Positions 17,800 through 25,914 of a stretch of 64,000 bases of DNA are shown piece by piece. Origin of the DNA: Fluviicola chungangensis (GTDB taxonomy: Bacteria; Bacteroidota; Bacteroidia; Flavobacteriales_D; Crocinitomicaceae). The notes below the pieces were generated by a model. The model did no database searches. It was given only the letters and a program-made list of their open reading frames with translations, and was not told the origin of the DNA. The position numbers and the translations under genes were made by a program. Every line of letters starts with the position of its first letter. Position 1 is the first letter of the stretch. The DNA is taken from positions 311,984-375,983 of the forward strand of contig NZ_VLPL01000001.1 in the NCBI RefSeq assembly GCF_007558725.1. The letters are read 5' to 3'.

Positions 17800-17858
17800 C
17801 TTGTATAATATAAGCAAAAAAAAATTAACCACCCTTCTAGGGTTGTAAACCCTAGAAC
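17800..17858 (-). repeat. Two-hairpin leader element, copy 1
   Basis: Read on the minus strand from 17858, a perfect 10-bp stem (TTCTAGGGTT / AACCCTAGAA, arms 17848-17857 and 17835-17844, loop TAC) is followed by GGGTGGTTAA, a long T-run and an A/T-rich tail. A near-identical copy lies at 51276-51335. One stem pair differs as a compensated T-A to C-G change. The strand ACCCT can also pair with the following AGGGT, so two exclusive hairpins are possible. The element ends about 80 nt before the gene starting at 17717, in the same orientation. Confidence 0.7.
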
Positions 17859-17936
17859 AAATTTTCAGCATGGTTTTTTCTTTTCAAACCAAACATTTTC
17901 ATTTTTGTATTCGTATCTCTCCCTTTTCAATTTAAC

Positions 17937-17944
17937 TATCTTTG
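17937..17944 (+). promoter_or_regulatory. TAnnTTTG -7 box of rlmI
   Basis: TATCTTTG ends 16 nt before the ATG at 17961. No TTG at the usual spacing. Confidence 0.5.
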
Positions 17945-17960
17945 CACAAATTTTCGTGAT

Positions 17961-19130
17961 ATGTACTCCAGTGTTCAATTACTTCCTCACAAAACGCAAT
18001 CCATGGAAAGAAGACATCCGTGGATTTTTTCCGGCGCGCTAAAAGAAATGCCGAAAACAATCGAAGACGGAGAAGTTGTAATCGTTCTGGATTCACGTAA
18101 CAATGAAATTGCAAAAGGGCATTTCCAGCATGGATCAATCGCTGTAAGAATCCTGACTTTCAATCAGGAATTGATTGATCAGCAGTTTTTCAATAACCGC
18201 ATTTCCAATGCGGTTGATTTGCGCAAAAAACTGCACTTGTTCAGAGAAGATAATTCGATTTGCAGATTGGTTCACGGAGAAGGTGATGAATTACCGGGAC
18301 TCGTAATCGACTATTACGGCGGAGTAGCTGTAATTCAATGTCACAGTTTGGGAATGTATCTCCAGATCGACCTGATAAAGAATGCGTTGATTCATGCTTT
18401 GGGAAGCGATCTGAAAGCGATCTACAACAAATCAAAAGAGACGCTTCCAGGAAGAATCCCGGTGGAAGATGGTTACTTATATGGAACCTGTGAAACTCCG
18501 CATATCGCGTTGGAAAACGGGGTTAAATATCAATTGGATTGGATTACGGGACAAAAAACCGGGTTCTTTATTGATCAGCGTGAAAACCGGGCGTTGTTGG
18601 CAAAATATGCGGAAGGCGCTAAAATCCTGAATACATTCTGTTATTCCGGCGGATTCAGTTTGGCAGCCTTGAAACAGGGAGCCAAAGAAGTCCATTCGCT
18701 GGACAGTTCGAAAAAAGCAATCGAATTAACGGATGCGAATATTGAATTGAACGGATTTAAAAATCACCGGTCCATTGTTGCGGATGCCATGAATTTTATC
18801 CGTGAAACAGGAGAAGAATACGATATCATCATCTTGGACCCGCCGGCGTTTGCCAAACACCGCGATAAAAGACACCAGGCTGTTCAGGGATATAAACGAT
18901 TGAATGCAATGGCGATTCAGCATATTCGTCCGGGAGGTTTATTAATGACTTACAGTTGTTCGCAGGTGGTTGATAAACAATTGTTTACCAATACCATTAT
19001 TGCTGCAGCAATCGAATCCGGGAGAACCGTTAAGATTTTAGAACAATTACACCAACCGGCAGATCATCCGATTAATGCTTTTCATCCGGAAGGAGAATAT
19101 TTAAAAGGGTTGCTTTTACAGATTATTTAA
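17961..19130 (+). CDS. rlmI: Class I SAM-dependent rRNA (cytosine-C5) methyltransferase, RlmI family
   Basis: A 389-residue RlmI/RlmK-type 23S rRNA methyltransferase. An N-terminal PUA domain (about 1-75, with RRHPWIFSGALKE) binds RNA. A central EEHEE-type region follows, then the Rossmann methyltransferase domain with FCYSGGFSLAALKQGAKEVHSLDSS near 228-252 and the catalytic region IILDPPAFAK near 292. The SAM-binding and DPPAF motifs are intact. It shares one base with the MATE gene (TAATG), giving an operon rlmI-MATE-fmt. Confidence 0.9.
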   Translation: MYSSVQLLPHKTQSMERRHPWIFSGALKEMPKTIEDGEVVIVLDSRNNEIAKGHFQHGSIAVRILTFNQELIDQQFFNNRISNAVDLRKKLHLFREDNSICRLVHGEGDELPGLVIDYYGGVAVIQCHSLGMYLQIDLIKNALIHALGSDLKAIYNKSKETLPGRIPVEDGYLYGTCETPHIALENGVKYQLDWITGQKTGFFIDQRENRALLAKYAEGAKILNTFCYSGGFSLAALKQGAKEVHSLDSSKKAIELTDANIELNGFKNHRSIVADAMNFIRETGEEYDIIILDPPAFAKHRDKRHQAVQGYKRLNAMAIQHIRPGGLLMTYSCSQVVDKQLFTNTIIAAAIESGRTVKILEQLHQPADHPINAFHPEGEYLKGLLLQII

Positions 19131-20467
19131 TGCTGGATATCCGATACAAGAGTATTCTGACAGTTGCTCTCCCGATGATGCTCAGCGGATTCATTCAATC
19201 CGTTATTTCTATTACTGACGCAGCTTTTTTGAGCCGATTCAGTAAACTGGCTTACGATGCATCGGGAAGTGCCGGATTGTGGTACATTACCATGTATATG
19301 GTTTTTATCGGCCTTGGAGATGGTGCTCAAATTGCCATGGCTCAAAAAGTCGGTGAAAAAAATGCAAAAGGATTTGCCGCTGTTTTCCAGTCGAACTTCC
19401 TGATTCTTGTAATATCAGCGATTACATTGACCTTACTGGTCCAGCTTTGCATGCCTTCCTTAATGGCATACCTGGTCACCAATAATGAATTGGCAAGAGC
19501 CGAACAATCCTTTTTGGAGATTCGAAGTTATTCGTTTTGGGCTGCTACCATTACCATCAGTATTCAGGCGTCTTATTTGGCCGTTGGAAAAACAACACTT
19601 GTACTGATTACTTCCGTGATCGCCGCGGTGTCCAATATTATACTGGATTATGTCCTGGTATTTGGGATCGGACCTTTCCCGCGTTTGGGATTGGAGGGTG
19701 CCGCCATTGCTTCAACCGGTGCCGAATTTTTGGCGATGCTCTTTTTGCTCACTACTTTGATCGGTGGAAAACTAAAAAAGCACTACCCGGTTTGGAAAGA
19801 GAATTTCATCACCAAACGGCAGATGAACGAAAACCTCAAAATCGGAATCCCTCTATTATTCCAGGGAATCGTTGCGCTTTCCATATGGACGATCTTTTTT
19901 ATTTGGATCGAACAAATGGGTGGCGATAATTTGACCGTGTCCTTAAATATCCGTTACGTTTATTTCCTGGCCTTTATTCCAATCTGGGGATTCGCTGCTG
20001 CAACAAAAACATACATAGCTCAATATTTCGGAGCAAAACAGTTTGAGCAAATCCCGGTTATTCAAAAAAGAATTCAGCTTCTAACTGTTTGCTTTTTGCT
20101 ACTAACTTTTCATGGGTCTATATTTTATCCGGAAGCATTGATCCGTTTAGTTTCAGATCACCCGGAACACGTTGTCAAAAGTGCGCAAATTCTTCGGGTC
20201 GTCAGCGGCTCAATTTTAATCTATGGCTTGGGAAGTGTTTATTTGCAAACTATCAGCGGACTTGGAAAAACACGATTCACCTTTGCCGTAGAATGTCTGG
20301 CAACAAGCCTGTATATCATTTCTGCTTATCTTTTCATCAAAGTATGGAATTGGCCCATTCAATGGGTTTGGTTGGTGGAATACGTTTATTTCATTACGAT
20401 GGGATTGAGCTCCTTTGCTTATTTAAAATGGATTAATCGAATAACGGATAAAATAGTATATGAATAA
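19130..20467 (+). CDS. MATE family efflux transporter
   Basis: A 445-residue inner-membrane transporter with about 12 hydrophobic helices arranged as two six-helix halves, as in MATE (multidrug and toxic compound extrusion) proteins. The N-terminal half carries LPMMLSGFIQSVISITDAAFL near residues 14-34, split by a helix break, and ARLGLEGAAIAS-like residues near 186. MATE proteins export cationic drugs in exchange for Na+ or H+. The true substrate is unknown. It is coupled to rlmI by a 1-nt overlap and to fmt by an 8-nt overlap. Confidence 0.88.
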   Translation: MLDIRYKSILTVALPMMLSGFIQSVISITDAAFLSRFSKLAYDASGSAGLWYITMYMVFIGLGDGAQIAMAQKVGEKNAKGFAAVFQSNFLILVISAITLTLLVQLCMPSLMAYLVTNNELARAEQSFLEIRSYSFWAATITISIQASYLAVGKTTLVLITSVIAAVSNIILDYVLVFGIGPFPRLGLEGAAIASTGAEFLAMLFLLTTLIGGKLKKHYPVWKENFITKRQMNENLKIGIPLLFQGIVALSIWTIFFIWIEQMGGDNLTVSLNIRYVYFLAFIPIWGFAAATKTYIAQYFGAKQFEQIPVIQKRIQLLTVCFLLLTFHGSIFYPEALIRLVSDHPEHVVKSAQILRVVSGSILIYGLGSVYLQTISGLGKTRFTFAVECLATSLYIISAYLFIKVWNWPIQWVWLVEYVYFITMGLSSFAYLKWINRITDKIVYE

Positions 20468-21413
20468 TTTACGCATCGTTTTTATGGGGACTCCTCATTT
20501 TTCAGTTGGAATACTGGAAGCAATAAAATCTGCGGGGATGAACCTGGTCGGGATAGTAACCGTTGCTGATAAACCCGCGGGAAGAGGCCAGGTGATGCAT
20601 GAAAGTCCGGTTAAACAATTTGCGCGTGAGAACCAGATTCCGGTGCTTCAACCTGTAAAATTGAAAGATCCTGAATTTTTAGCTGAACTTGAAGCATGGA
20701 AAGCAGATGTTTTTGTTGTTGTTGCCTTCCGGATGCTTCCTGTAGAAGTGTGGAAAATGCCAAAACACGGAACCTTCAATCTGCACGCATCCCTTCTGCC
20801 TGATTACCGCGGAGCTGCTCCGATCAACTGGTCCATTATAAACGGAGATACAAAAACAGGTGTCAGTACCTTCTTTATTGATGAAGCGATTGATACGGGG
20901 AATGTCATCGGTCAGATAGAAATGGCTATTTCCGAAAACGAAAGTGCAGGAGAACTGCACGACCGGATGATGGAAGTGGGTGGAAAATTGGTGGTGGATA
21001 CATTGAATCGCATCGCAAACAATGAAGTGAAACCGATTCCTCAATCGGAATTAGGAATTGTCATGCGGTCTGCCCCGAAACTATTTAAGGAGAATACGCA
21101 AATTGACTGGCATGCTGAGCCGGAATCAATTCACAACCTGGTTCGCGGATTGAATCCATACCCTGCCGCATGGACAACCTGGAAAAACTCCAAAGGCGAA
21201 TTAAAGAATGTCAAAGTTTTCAAAACCCTGGTCGCGGATAATAAAGGGGCGGGAACCATTCAGTTATCTTCAAACAAAACTCAATTATTTGTCGATACAC
21301 ATAAAAAGCAACTTGAAATCATCGAATTTCAGGTAGAAGGCAAGAAAAAAATGACTGCAAAAGAGTGGCTGGTGGGCAACAACTCCTCTGACTGGGTGAT
21401 TATTTCGAACTAA
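20460..21413 (+). CDS. fmt: Methionyl-tRNA formyltransferase
   Basis: Fmt, 317 residues, formylates initiator Met-tRNA using 10-formyl-tetrahydrofolate. The N-terminal formyltransferase fold starts LRIVFMGTPHFSV. The folate-binding and catalytic core is FNLHASLLPDYRGAAPINW (about 108-126), with asparagine and histidine in place, and FFIDEAIDTG follows. The C-terminal OB-like domain (about 210-310) binds tRNA. It overlaps the MATE gene by 8 nt and is the last gene of the operon. Length and motifs match the family. Confidence 0.96.
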   Translation: MNNLRIVFMGTPHFSVGILEAIKSAGMNLVGIVTVADKPAGRGQVMHESPVKQFARENQIPVLQPVKLKDPEFLAELEAWKADVFVVVAFRMLPVEVWKMPKHGTFNLHASLLPDYRGAAPINWSIINGDTKTGVSTFFIDEAIDTGNVIGQIEMAISENESAGELHDRMMEVGGKLVVDTLNRIANNEVKPIPQSELGIVMRSAPKLFKENTQIDWHAEPESIHNLVRGLNPYPAAWTTWKNSKGELKNVKVFKTLVADNKGAGTIQLSSNKTQLFVDTHKKQLEIIEFQVEGKKKMTAKEWLVGNNSSDWVIISN

Positions 21414-21522
21414 TTTTCATCGAACAAATGGACAAATTAGTCGCAAAACCCCTAAAAACAGGGGTGTTTATCAACAAATGCGTTTATTTATCAACAAAAT
21501 CGGCGCTTTTTAGTGTTTGGCC

Positions 21523-21552
21523 TTGGTAGAGAAGCATATTCCTATATTTTTG
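21523..21552 (+). promoter_or_regulatory. HU promoter, TTG-N19-TATTTTTG
   Basis: TTG at 21523-21525 and TATTTTTG at 21545-21552 are 19 nt apart, a full Bacteroidota promoter. The ATG at 21593 is about 35 nt beyond the expected start of transcription. Confidence 0.7.
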
Positions 21553-21592
21553 TTGTGTTAATTATTAGAAATCATTCAAAAAAAACCAAACT

Positions 21593-21865
21593 ATGAACAA
21601 AGCAGAATTAATTGATGCGATTGCTTCTGAAGCAGGATTATCTAAAGCTGATGCTAAAAAAGCATTGGATGCATTTGTAGGTGCTACAGCTGGAGCATTG
21701 AAAAAAGGAGACCGTATTTCTTTAGTAGGATTCGGTTCTTTCTCAGTTTCTAAGCGTGAGGCTAGAACTGGTCGTAACCCACAAACAGGAAAAGAAATCA
21801 AAATCGCAGCTAAGAACGTAGTACGTTTCAAAGCTGGTGCTGAGTTATCCGGAGCGGTTAACTAA
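21593..21865 (+). CDS. HU family histone-like DNA-binding protein
   Basis: A 90-residue HU protein that bends and compacts DNA as a dimer. It begins with the classic helix-turn-helix dimer face (MNKAELIDAIASEAGLSKADAK, quoted in part) and has the family signature GFGSFSVSKREARTGRNPQTG with the intercalating proline (RNPQTG, about residue 63). It is monocistronic, between a strong promoter and a strong terminator, as expected for an abundant protein. Confidence 0.97.
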   Translation: MNKAELIDAIASEAGLSKADAKKALDAFVGATAGALKKGDRISLVGFGSFSVSKREARTGRNPQTGKEIKIAAKNVVRFKAGAELSGAVN

Positions 21866-21885
21866 GAACGATATTCTTTAGAGAA

Positions 21886-21922
21886 AAAATCCTTTCGTCA
21901 ACCGACGGAGGGATTTTTTTTT
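21886..21922 (+). terminator. Intrinsic terminator of the HU gene
   Basis: A 12-bp stem (AATCCTTTCGTC / GACGGAGGGATT with two G-U pairs, loop AACC) is followed by nine Ts. Confidence 0.9.
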
Positions 21923-22076
21923 ACCCCAATACCTAAAAACCTTTTTGGTGACTTAAAGCCATGAATCCGTGCACCGTTCAACACGGATATAAAGACCTTT
22001 ACACAAATTAGCAGTTTTTTACACGCGACTTTTCCGGAAATAGAACATCTTTGTGTACAGTTCTATTCAAAACCCA

Positions 22077-24533
22077 ATGACCGATACACGATTTAACCGC
22101 GCAATTCTGTTTTTTTCTTTTTTCATTCTGCAGTTGTTCCAGAACATTTTCGCACAACAGGTAACTGTTTCAGGAAAAATAGCAGGAGCAGATCCCATGT
22201 CCCCTCCTATTGTAAGGCTGTGTAATTTCAAAGATTCCACCCTGGTGAAAGCTGCAATTAGTGATTCCTTGGGAAATTTTGAGATTGAACTTTCAAAAAC
22301 AGGAACATTCCTGATTATCATTGACCAGATTGACTATCAAAAATTCGTGAGTCCCGGTTTCGAGATCGATTCCTCCTCTTCGCGCATTGAACTGCCTGAA
22401 ATTTCGCTACATTCCCCGGTTACCAATCTGGACGATGTAGTTATTACCGTTAAGAAACCATTTATTGAGCGGAAAATTGACCGCGTGATCGTAAACCCGG
22501 ATGCTTTAGTCGGAAGTACGGGAACCACCGTTCTTGAATTACTGGAGAAAGCCCCTGGAATAACAGTCGATTTTAACGGGAATATTTCTTTGAAAGGAAA
22601 ATCAGGAGTTCAGGTTTTTATTGATAACAAACCCACTTACATGTCACAGGAAGATCTTGCCGGTTATCTGCGCTCCCTTCCCTCCAACTCAGTAGCTTCT
22701 ATCGAGATTATGACCAATCCTCCTGCCCGTTACGATGCTTCCGGAAATGCCGGAATTATCAATATTGTTTTAAAAAAGCTGAAAGAAAAAGGTTTTAACG
22801 GAGGAATTACACTCAGTTATGGTCAAGGAAGGTATTTGCGTTCCAACAATTCGTTCAACTTCAATTACCGGGTAAATAAGATCAATCTGTTTTCAACACT
22901 TGGCTGGAGCCAAAACAACTCGTATCAGGACCTGGATATTAACCGCTATTACTTCACACCCGACAATCAACCGACTTCCTCATTTTTACAAAATTCTTAC
23001 ATCAAAAGAGAACATGGGGGAAGATCAGCTAAAATTGGAATGGATTGGTATATGAGTCAAAAATCAACCTTTGGAGTAGTTTTTTCAGGTTTCTACAATC
23101 CATCTTACACTACACATGACAATACAGCACGTATTTTGGCTGCCGACAATTCGGTTTCAGCTTTGGTTTCGGCTTACAGCACATCCAGCAATTTGTGGTA
23201 CAATGGAAGTGCAAATATGAATTACACTCTCAAGATCGATAGCTTGGGAAAAGAACTGTCTGTCAATGCAGATTATATCCGGTATGCGTCCGACCACGAA
23301 CAAACACTGGATAACAAAGTCAAGTCGACAGACGGAACGCAGATCAGTGCGTTGAATCTTTCATCGTCACTTCCAGTTGATATGGATATCAAAACTGCCA
23401 AAATCGATTATATAAATCCGTTAAAAAAAAATAACAGACTGGAGTTCGGAATAAAAACAGCCTGGGTGAGCACAGACAATACCGCCGACTTTTACGATGT
23501 TGTCAACAATACAAAAACACCCAACTATACCTTTTCAAACCGGTTCCTATACAAAGAAAAGAACCATGCAGCTTATGCCAATTACGCTCAGGAATGGGGA
23601 AAATTCGGAATGCAATTGGGTTTACGATTCGAAAGTATCCAAATGCAGGGACATCAATTGGGAAATCCGATGGTGAGTGACTCCAGCTTTACGCGCATGT
23701 ACAACAGTTTGTTCCCGACTGCTTATTTTTCTTACACTCCCGACAGTTTAAAAAAACACCAATTCAACCTATCCTTCGGCCGAAGGATCGATTATCCGAA
23801 TTACCAGGATATGAATCCCTTTACCTACCCGATGGATGCATATACCTATTACGCAGGAAATCCTTACCTAAAACCGACATTCTCTTATAATTTCGACATC
23901 ACTTATTCGTATAAAAACATCGTTTCAGTGACCGTTGACTACAGTTTGGTGCACAACCTGATCAATGAGACCAATGAACAGGTTAACAACATTTATTACA
24001 GCAGACCCGGAAATTATGGAAACCAAACAGCTTACGGGATCAGCGCCAGCGGTGAATTCAACCTGACGGCATGGTGGAATGTTCAATACTATTCCGAATG
24101 CAAGAATATTGGATACAATACAACAATTTACAATCAGCCCCTGGTCGAGAGTCGCTGGTATTGGTATATTGGTCCTGCTTTCCGTTTTACCATTACACCG
24201 AAATTCTCTGCAGATCTTGCAGGATCATATCAGACCCGGATTCTATCCGGCCAGTTCCTGACCATCCCGGTCGGTTCGATCCGGGTTGGTTTTGCTTACA
24301 AAATTCTCAAAGAACAAGGTTCCGTTAAGTTAAATCTTTCAGATGTTTTTCACACTACTCAGCCTGGTGGCGATATCCGGAACATTGCCAATTCAAAAGC
24401 GAATTGGTTAAGCAAACTGGATACGCGGGTTTTGACTATTAGCTTTTCATATCGATTCAGCAAGGGGAAAGCATTGAATGCACGTCAATCAGGCGCCTCC
24501 GATTCAGAAAAGCAACGTGTAAACGCCAATTAA
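22077..24533 (+). CDS. TonB-dependent-receptor-like outer-membrane beta-barrel protein
   Basis: An 818-residue outer-membrane protein. I start at ATG 22077 (MTDTRFNRAI), giving a signal peptide ending near residue 28 (IFAQ). A GTG 24 nt upstream is possible. A carboxypeptidase-D-regulatory-like domain (about 29-105) is followed by a plug-like region (TVLELLEKAPGITVDFNGNI near 150, NPPARYDASGNAGIINIVLKK near 218). The C-terminal half is a beta-barrel of the OMP_b-brl_3 type, rich in aromatic strands and ending with a short hydrophilic tail. Ligand unknown. It stands alone, without a SusD-type partner. Confidence 0.85.
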   Translation: MTDTRFNRAILFFSFFILQLFQNIFAQQVTVSGKIAGADPMSPPIVRLCNFKDSTLVKAAISDSLGNFEIELSKTGTFLIIIDQIDYQKFVSPGFEIDSSSSRIELPEISLHSPVTNLDDVVITVKKPFIERKIDRVIVNPDALVGSTGTTVLELLEKAPGITVDFNGNISLKGKSGVQVFIDNKPTYMSQEDLAGYLRSLPSNSVASIEIMTNPPARYDASGNAGIINIVLKKLKEKGFNGGITLSYGQGRYLRSNNSFNFNYRVNKINLFSTLGWSQNNSYQDLDINRYYFTPDNQPTSSFLQNSYIKREHGGRSAKIGMDWYMSQKSTFGVVFSGFYNPSYTTHDNTARILAADNSVSALVSAYSTSSNLWYNGSANMNYTLKIDSLGKELSVNADYIRYASDHEQTLDNKVKSTDGTQISALNLSSSLPVDMDIKTAKIDYINPLKKNNRLEFGIKTAWVSTDNTADFYDVVNNTKTPNYTFSNRFLYKEKNHAAYANYAQEWGKFGMQLGLRFESIQMQGHQLGNPMVSDSSFTRMYNSLFPTAYFSYTPDSLKKHQFNLSFGRRIDYPNYQDMNPFTYPMDAYTYYAGNPYLKPTFSYNFDITYSYKNIVSVTVDYSLVHNLINETNEQVNNIYYSRPGNYGNQTAYGISASGEFNLTAWWNVQYYSECKNIGYNTTIYNQPLVESRWYWYIGPAFRFTITPKFSADLAGSYQTRILSGQFLTIPVGSIRVGFAYKILKEQGSVKLNLSDVFHTTQPGGDIRNIANSKANWLSKLDTRVLTISFSYRFSKGKALNARQSGASDSEKQRVNAN

Positions 24534-24589
24534 TGAAGCCTGGTATTTTGTCATAGCGTGAAAAAATCCGGGTATGAATCAAACAGTTC

Positions 24590-24605
24590 ATCGGTATATA
24601 CCGAT
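24590..24605. promoter_or_regulatory. 16-bp perfect palindrome upstream of trmH
   Basis: ATCGGTATATACCGAT is perfectly self-complementary, with a further half-site ATTCCGATAT just downstream. It lies about 60 nt before the trmH promoter box and looks like a dimeric regulator site. The regulator is unknown. Confidence 0.35.
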
Positions 24606-24663
24606 ATTCCGATATTGCTATTTAGGTATATTCCTAAATTCCATTCATTTCTCCAATAATCAC

Positions 24664-24671
24664 TAGCTTTG
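24664..24671 (+). promoter_or_regulatory. TAnnTTTG -7 box of trmH
   Basis: TAGCTTTG ends only 4 nt before the ATG at 24676, so the mRNA would be leaderless. No TTG at the usual spacing. Confidence 0.5.
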
Positions 24672-24675
24672 CCCC

Positions 24676-25353
24676 ATGAAAAACGAATTGCTTCAGGCAT
24701 TTTACGAACTGATCCCGGAAGTCAAAGGACAATTGTTCGAAGAAATAGCTTCTAAACGCACGCGCTATTTAACCGTTCTGCTGGAAGAAATTTTCCAGGA
24801 ACACAATGCCAGTGCTGTATTAAGAAGTTGTGATTGTTTCGGTATCCAGGAATTGCACGTGGTTGAAAGCAAAAATCAGTACAAAGTACAGCGGGATATC
24901 GCACGTGGTGCAGGAAGATGGGTCGATTTATTCAATTACAACGAGGGCCCCGCTCCGTTACTGGATGCTGTTTCGAAATTAAAATCACAAGGATATAAGA
25001 TCGCTGCTCTGACACCGGATGCCGAGCTTTCCATTTTCGACTTGCCTTTGGATCAGCCTGTTGCACTTTCTTTTGGAACCGAATGGGAAGGGATTTCGGA
25101 TGAAATCCGGGAAATTGCAGATTATAAAGTTGCCATTCCCATGGTGGGATTTACGGAAAGCTTCAATGTTTCTGTTTCTGTAGCTCTCACTCTGCAAGCT
25201 TTAAGACAGCGCTTAATTGAATCGGGTATTGACTGGGAACTGAGTAAAGAAGACCAAACCGATATCAAACTGAAATGGTGTCAGCGTTACATGCGAAACG
25301 GCGATGTGGTCAGAAAAGAGTTGGAAAAAAGGTTGCAAAGTTCAAATGGTTGA
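24676..25353 (+). CDS. trmH: TrmH-type tRNA (guanosine-2'-O)-methyltransferase
   Basis: SpoU-class (SPOUT) RNA 2'-O-methyltransferase, 225 residues, probably acting on tRNA Gm18. The N-terminal motif with the catalytic arginine is NASAVLRSCDCFGIQELHVVE (about 47-67, Arg54). The knot motifs are ALSFGTEWEGISDEI near 134 and IPMVGFTESFNVSVSVALTL near 158, which carry the SAM-binding loop and serine/asparagine signature. The C-terminal extension (about 180-225) resembles TrmH rather than RlmB, which supports the tRNA assignment. It is monocistronic. Confidence 0.88.
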   Translation: MKNELLQAFYELIPEVKGQLFEEIASKRTRYLTVLLEEIFQEHNASAVLRSCDCFGIQELHVVESKNQYKVQRDIARGAGRWVDLFNYNEGPAPLLDAVSKLKSQGYKIAALTPDAELSIFDLPLDQPVALSFGTEWEGISDEIREIADYKVAIPMVGFTESFNVSVSVALTLQALRQRLIESGIDWELSKEDQTDIKLKWCQRYMRNGDVVRKELEKRLQSSNG

Positions 25354-25419
25354 AATTCCAAGAGCTACTTTCTTTTGAACATTTTGAACTTTTTTTACTT
25401 CCTAACTCAAAGAGAACGT

Positions 25420-25427
25420 TATATTTG
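25420..25427 (+). promoter_or_regulatory. TAnnTTTG -7 box of the bTHX gene
   Basis: TATATTTG lies 36 nt before the ATG at 25464. No TTG at standard spacing. Confidence 0.5.
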
Positions 25428-25463
25428 TATGACTTTTCGAACTAAAAAAACAGAAAAACTATT

Positions 25464-25709
25464 ATGGGAAAAGGTGATATCAAGACGGCAAAAGGAAAAC
25501 GTACCAACGGATCCTATGGTAATACCCGTAAAAGAAAAAAAGCAACTGCAACTGTAAAACCTGCTGCGAAGAAAGAAGTAAGCGCGGAAAAGAAAGTAGC
25601 TGCTAAAAAACCGGCGGTTAAAAAAGAGGCCGCAGCTAAACCGGCAGCAGAGAAAAAAACTGCAGCGAAAAAACCAGCTGCTAAACCAGCGAAAAAAACT
25701 GAAGAATAA
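25464..25709 (+). CDS. Ribosomal protein bTHX with histone-H1-like tail
   Basis: An 81-residue basic protein. Residues 1-27 (MGKGDIKTAKGKRTNGSYGN and a KRKK end) match the small-subunit protein bTHX, about 26 residues in Thermus, which inserts in the 30S head. The rest (about 28-81) is a Lys/Ala/Pro-rich tail made of AAKKPA-like units, resembling the C-terminal tail of histone H1, and is likely disordered. Start ATG 25464 fits the GKGD N-terminus. A strong terminator follows. The tail may bind rRNA or DNA; that is inference. Confidence 0.85.
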   Translation: MGKGDIKTAKGKRTNGSYGNTRKRKKATATVKPAAKKEVSAEKKVAAKKPAVKKEAAAKPAAEKKTAAKKPAAKPAKKTEE

Positions 25710-25737
25710 TCGAATGAATAATCCTTCAACATAATGT

Positions 25738-25767
25738 AAAGCTCTGCCGATTGGCGGGGCTTTTTTT
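25738..25767 (+). terminator. Intrinsic terminator of the bTHX gene
   Basis: An 11-bp stem (AAAGCTCTGCC / GGCGGGGCTTT, loop GATT) is followed by seven Ts. Confidence 0.9.
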
Positions 25768-25914
25768 GTGAATATTTTAATTGAAAACACTTCTCTTTTC
25801 GTTCAAAAATCTCGAAATTTGTGTACTTCCAAATAAGAGAAAGCACAGCTTCGATAAATCAGCTCACAAGCTGACAATGAAGAGTTGACAAAATAATGAT
25901 ACAAAAACGGACAA

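Noticed and set aside
25419-25846. Two minus-strand open frames across the bTHX gene
   Set aside because: Ala/Phe/Ser-rich shadows of the Lys/Ala repeat tail; codon pattern follows the plus-strand gene.
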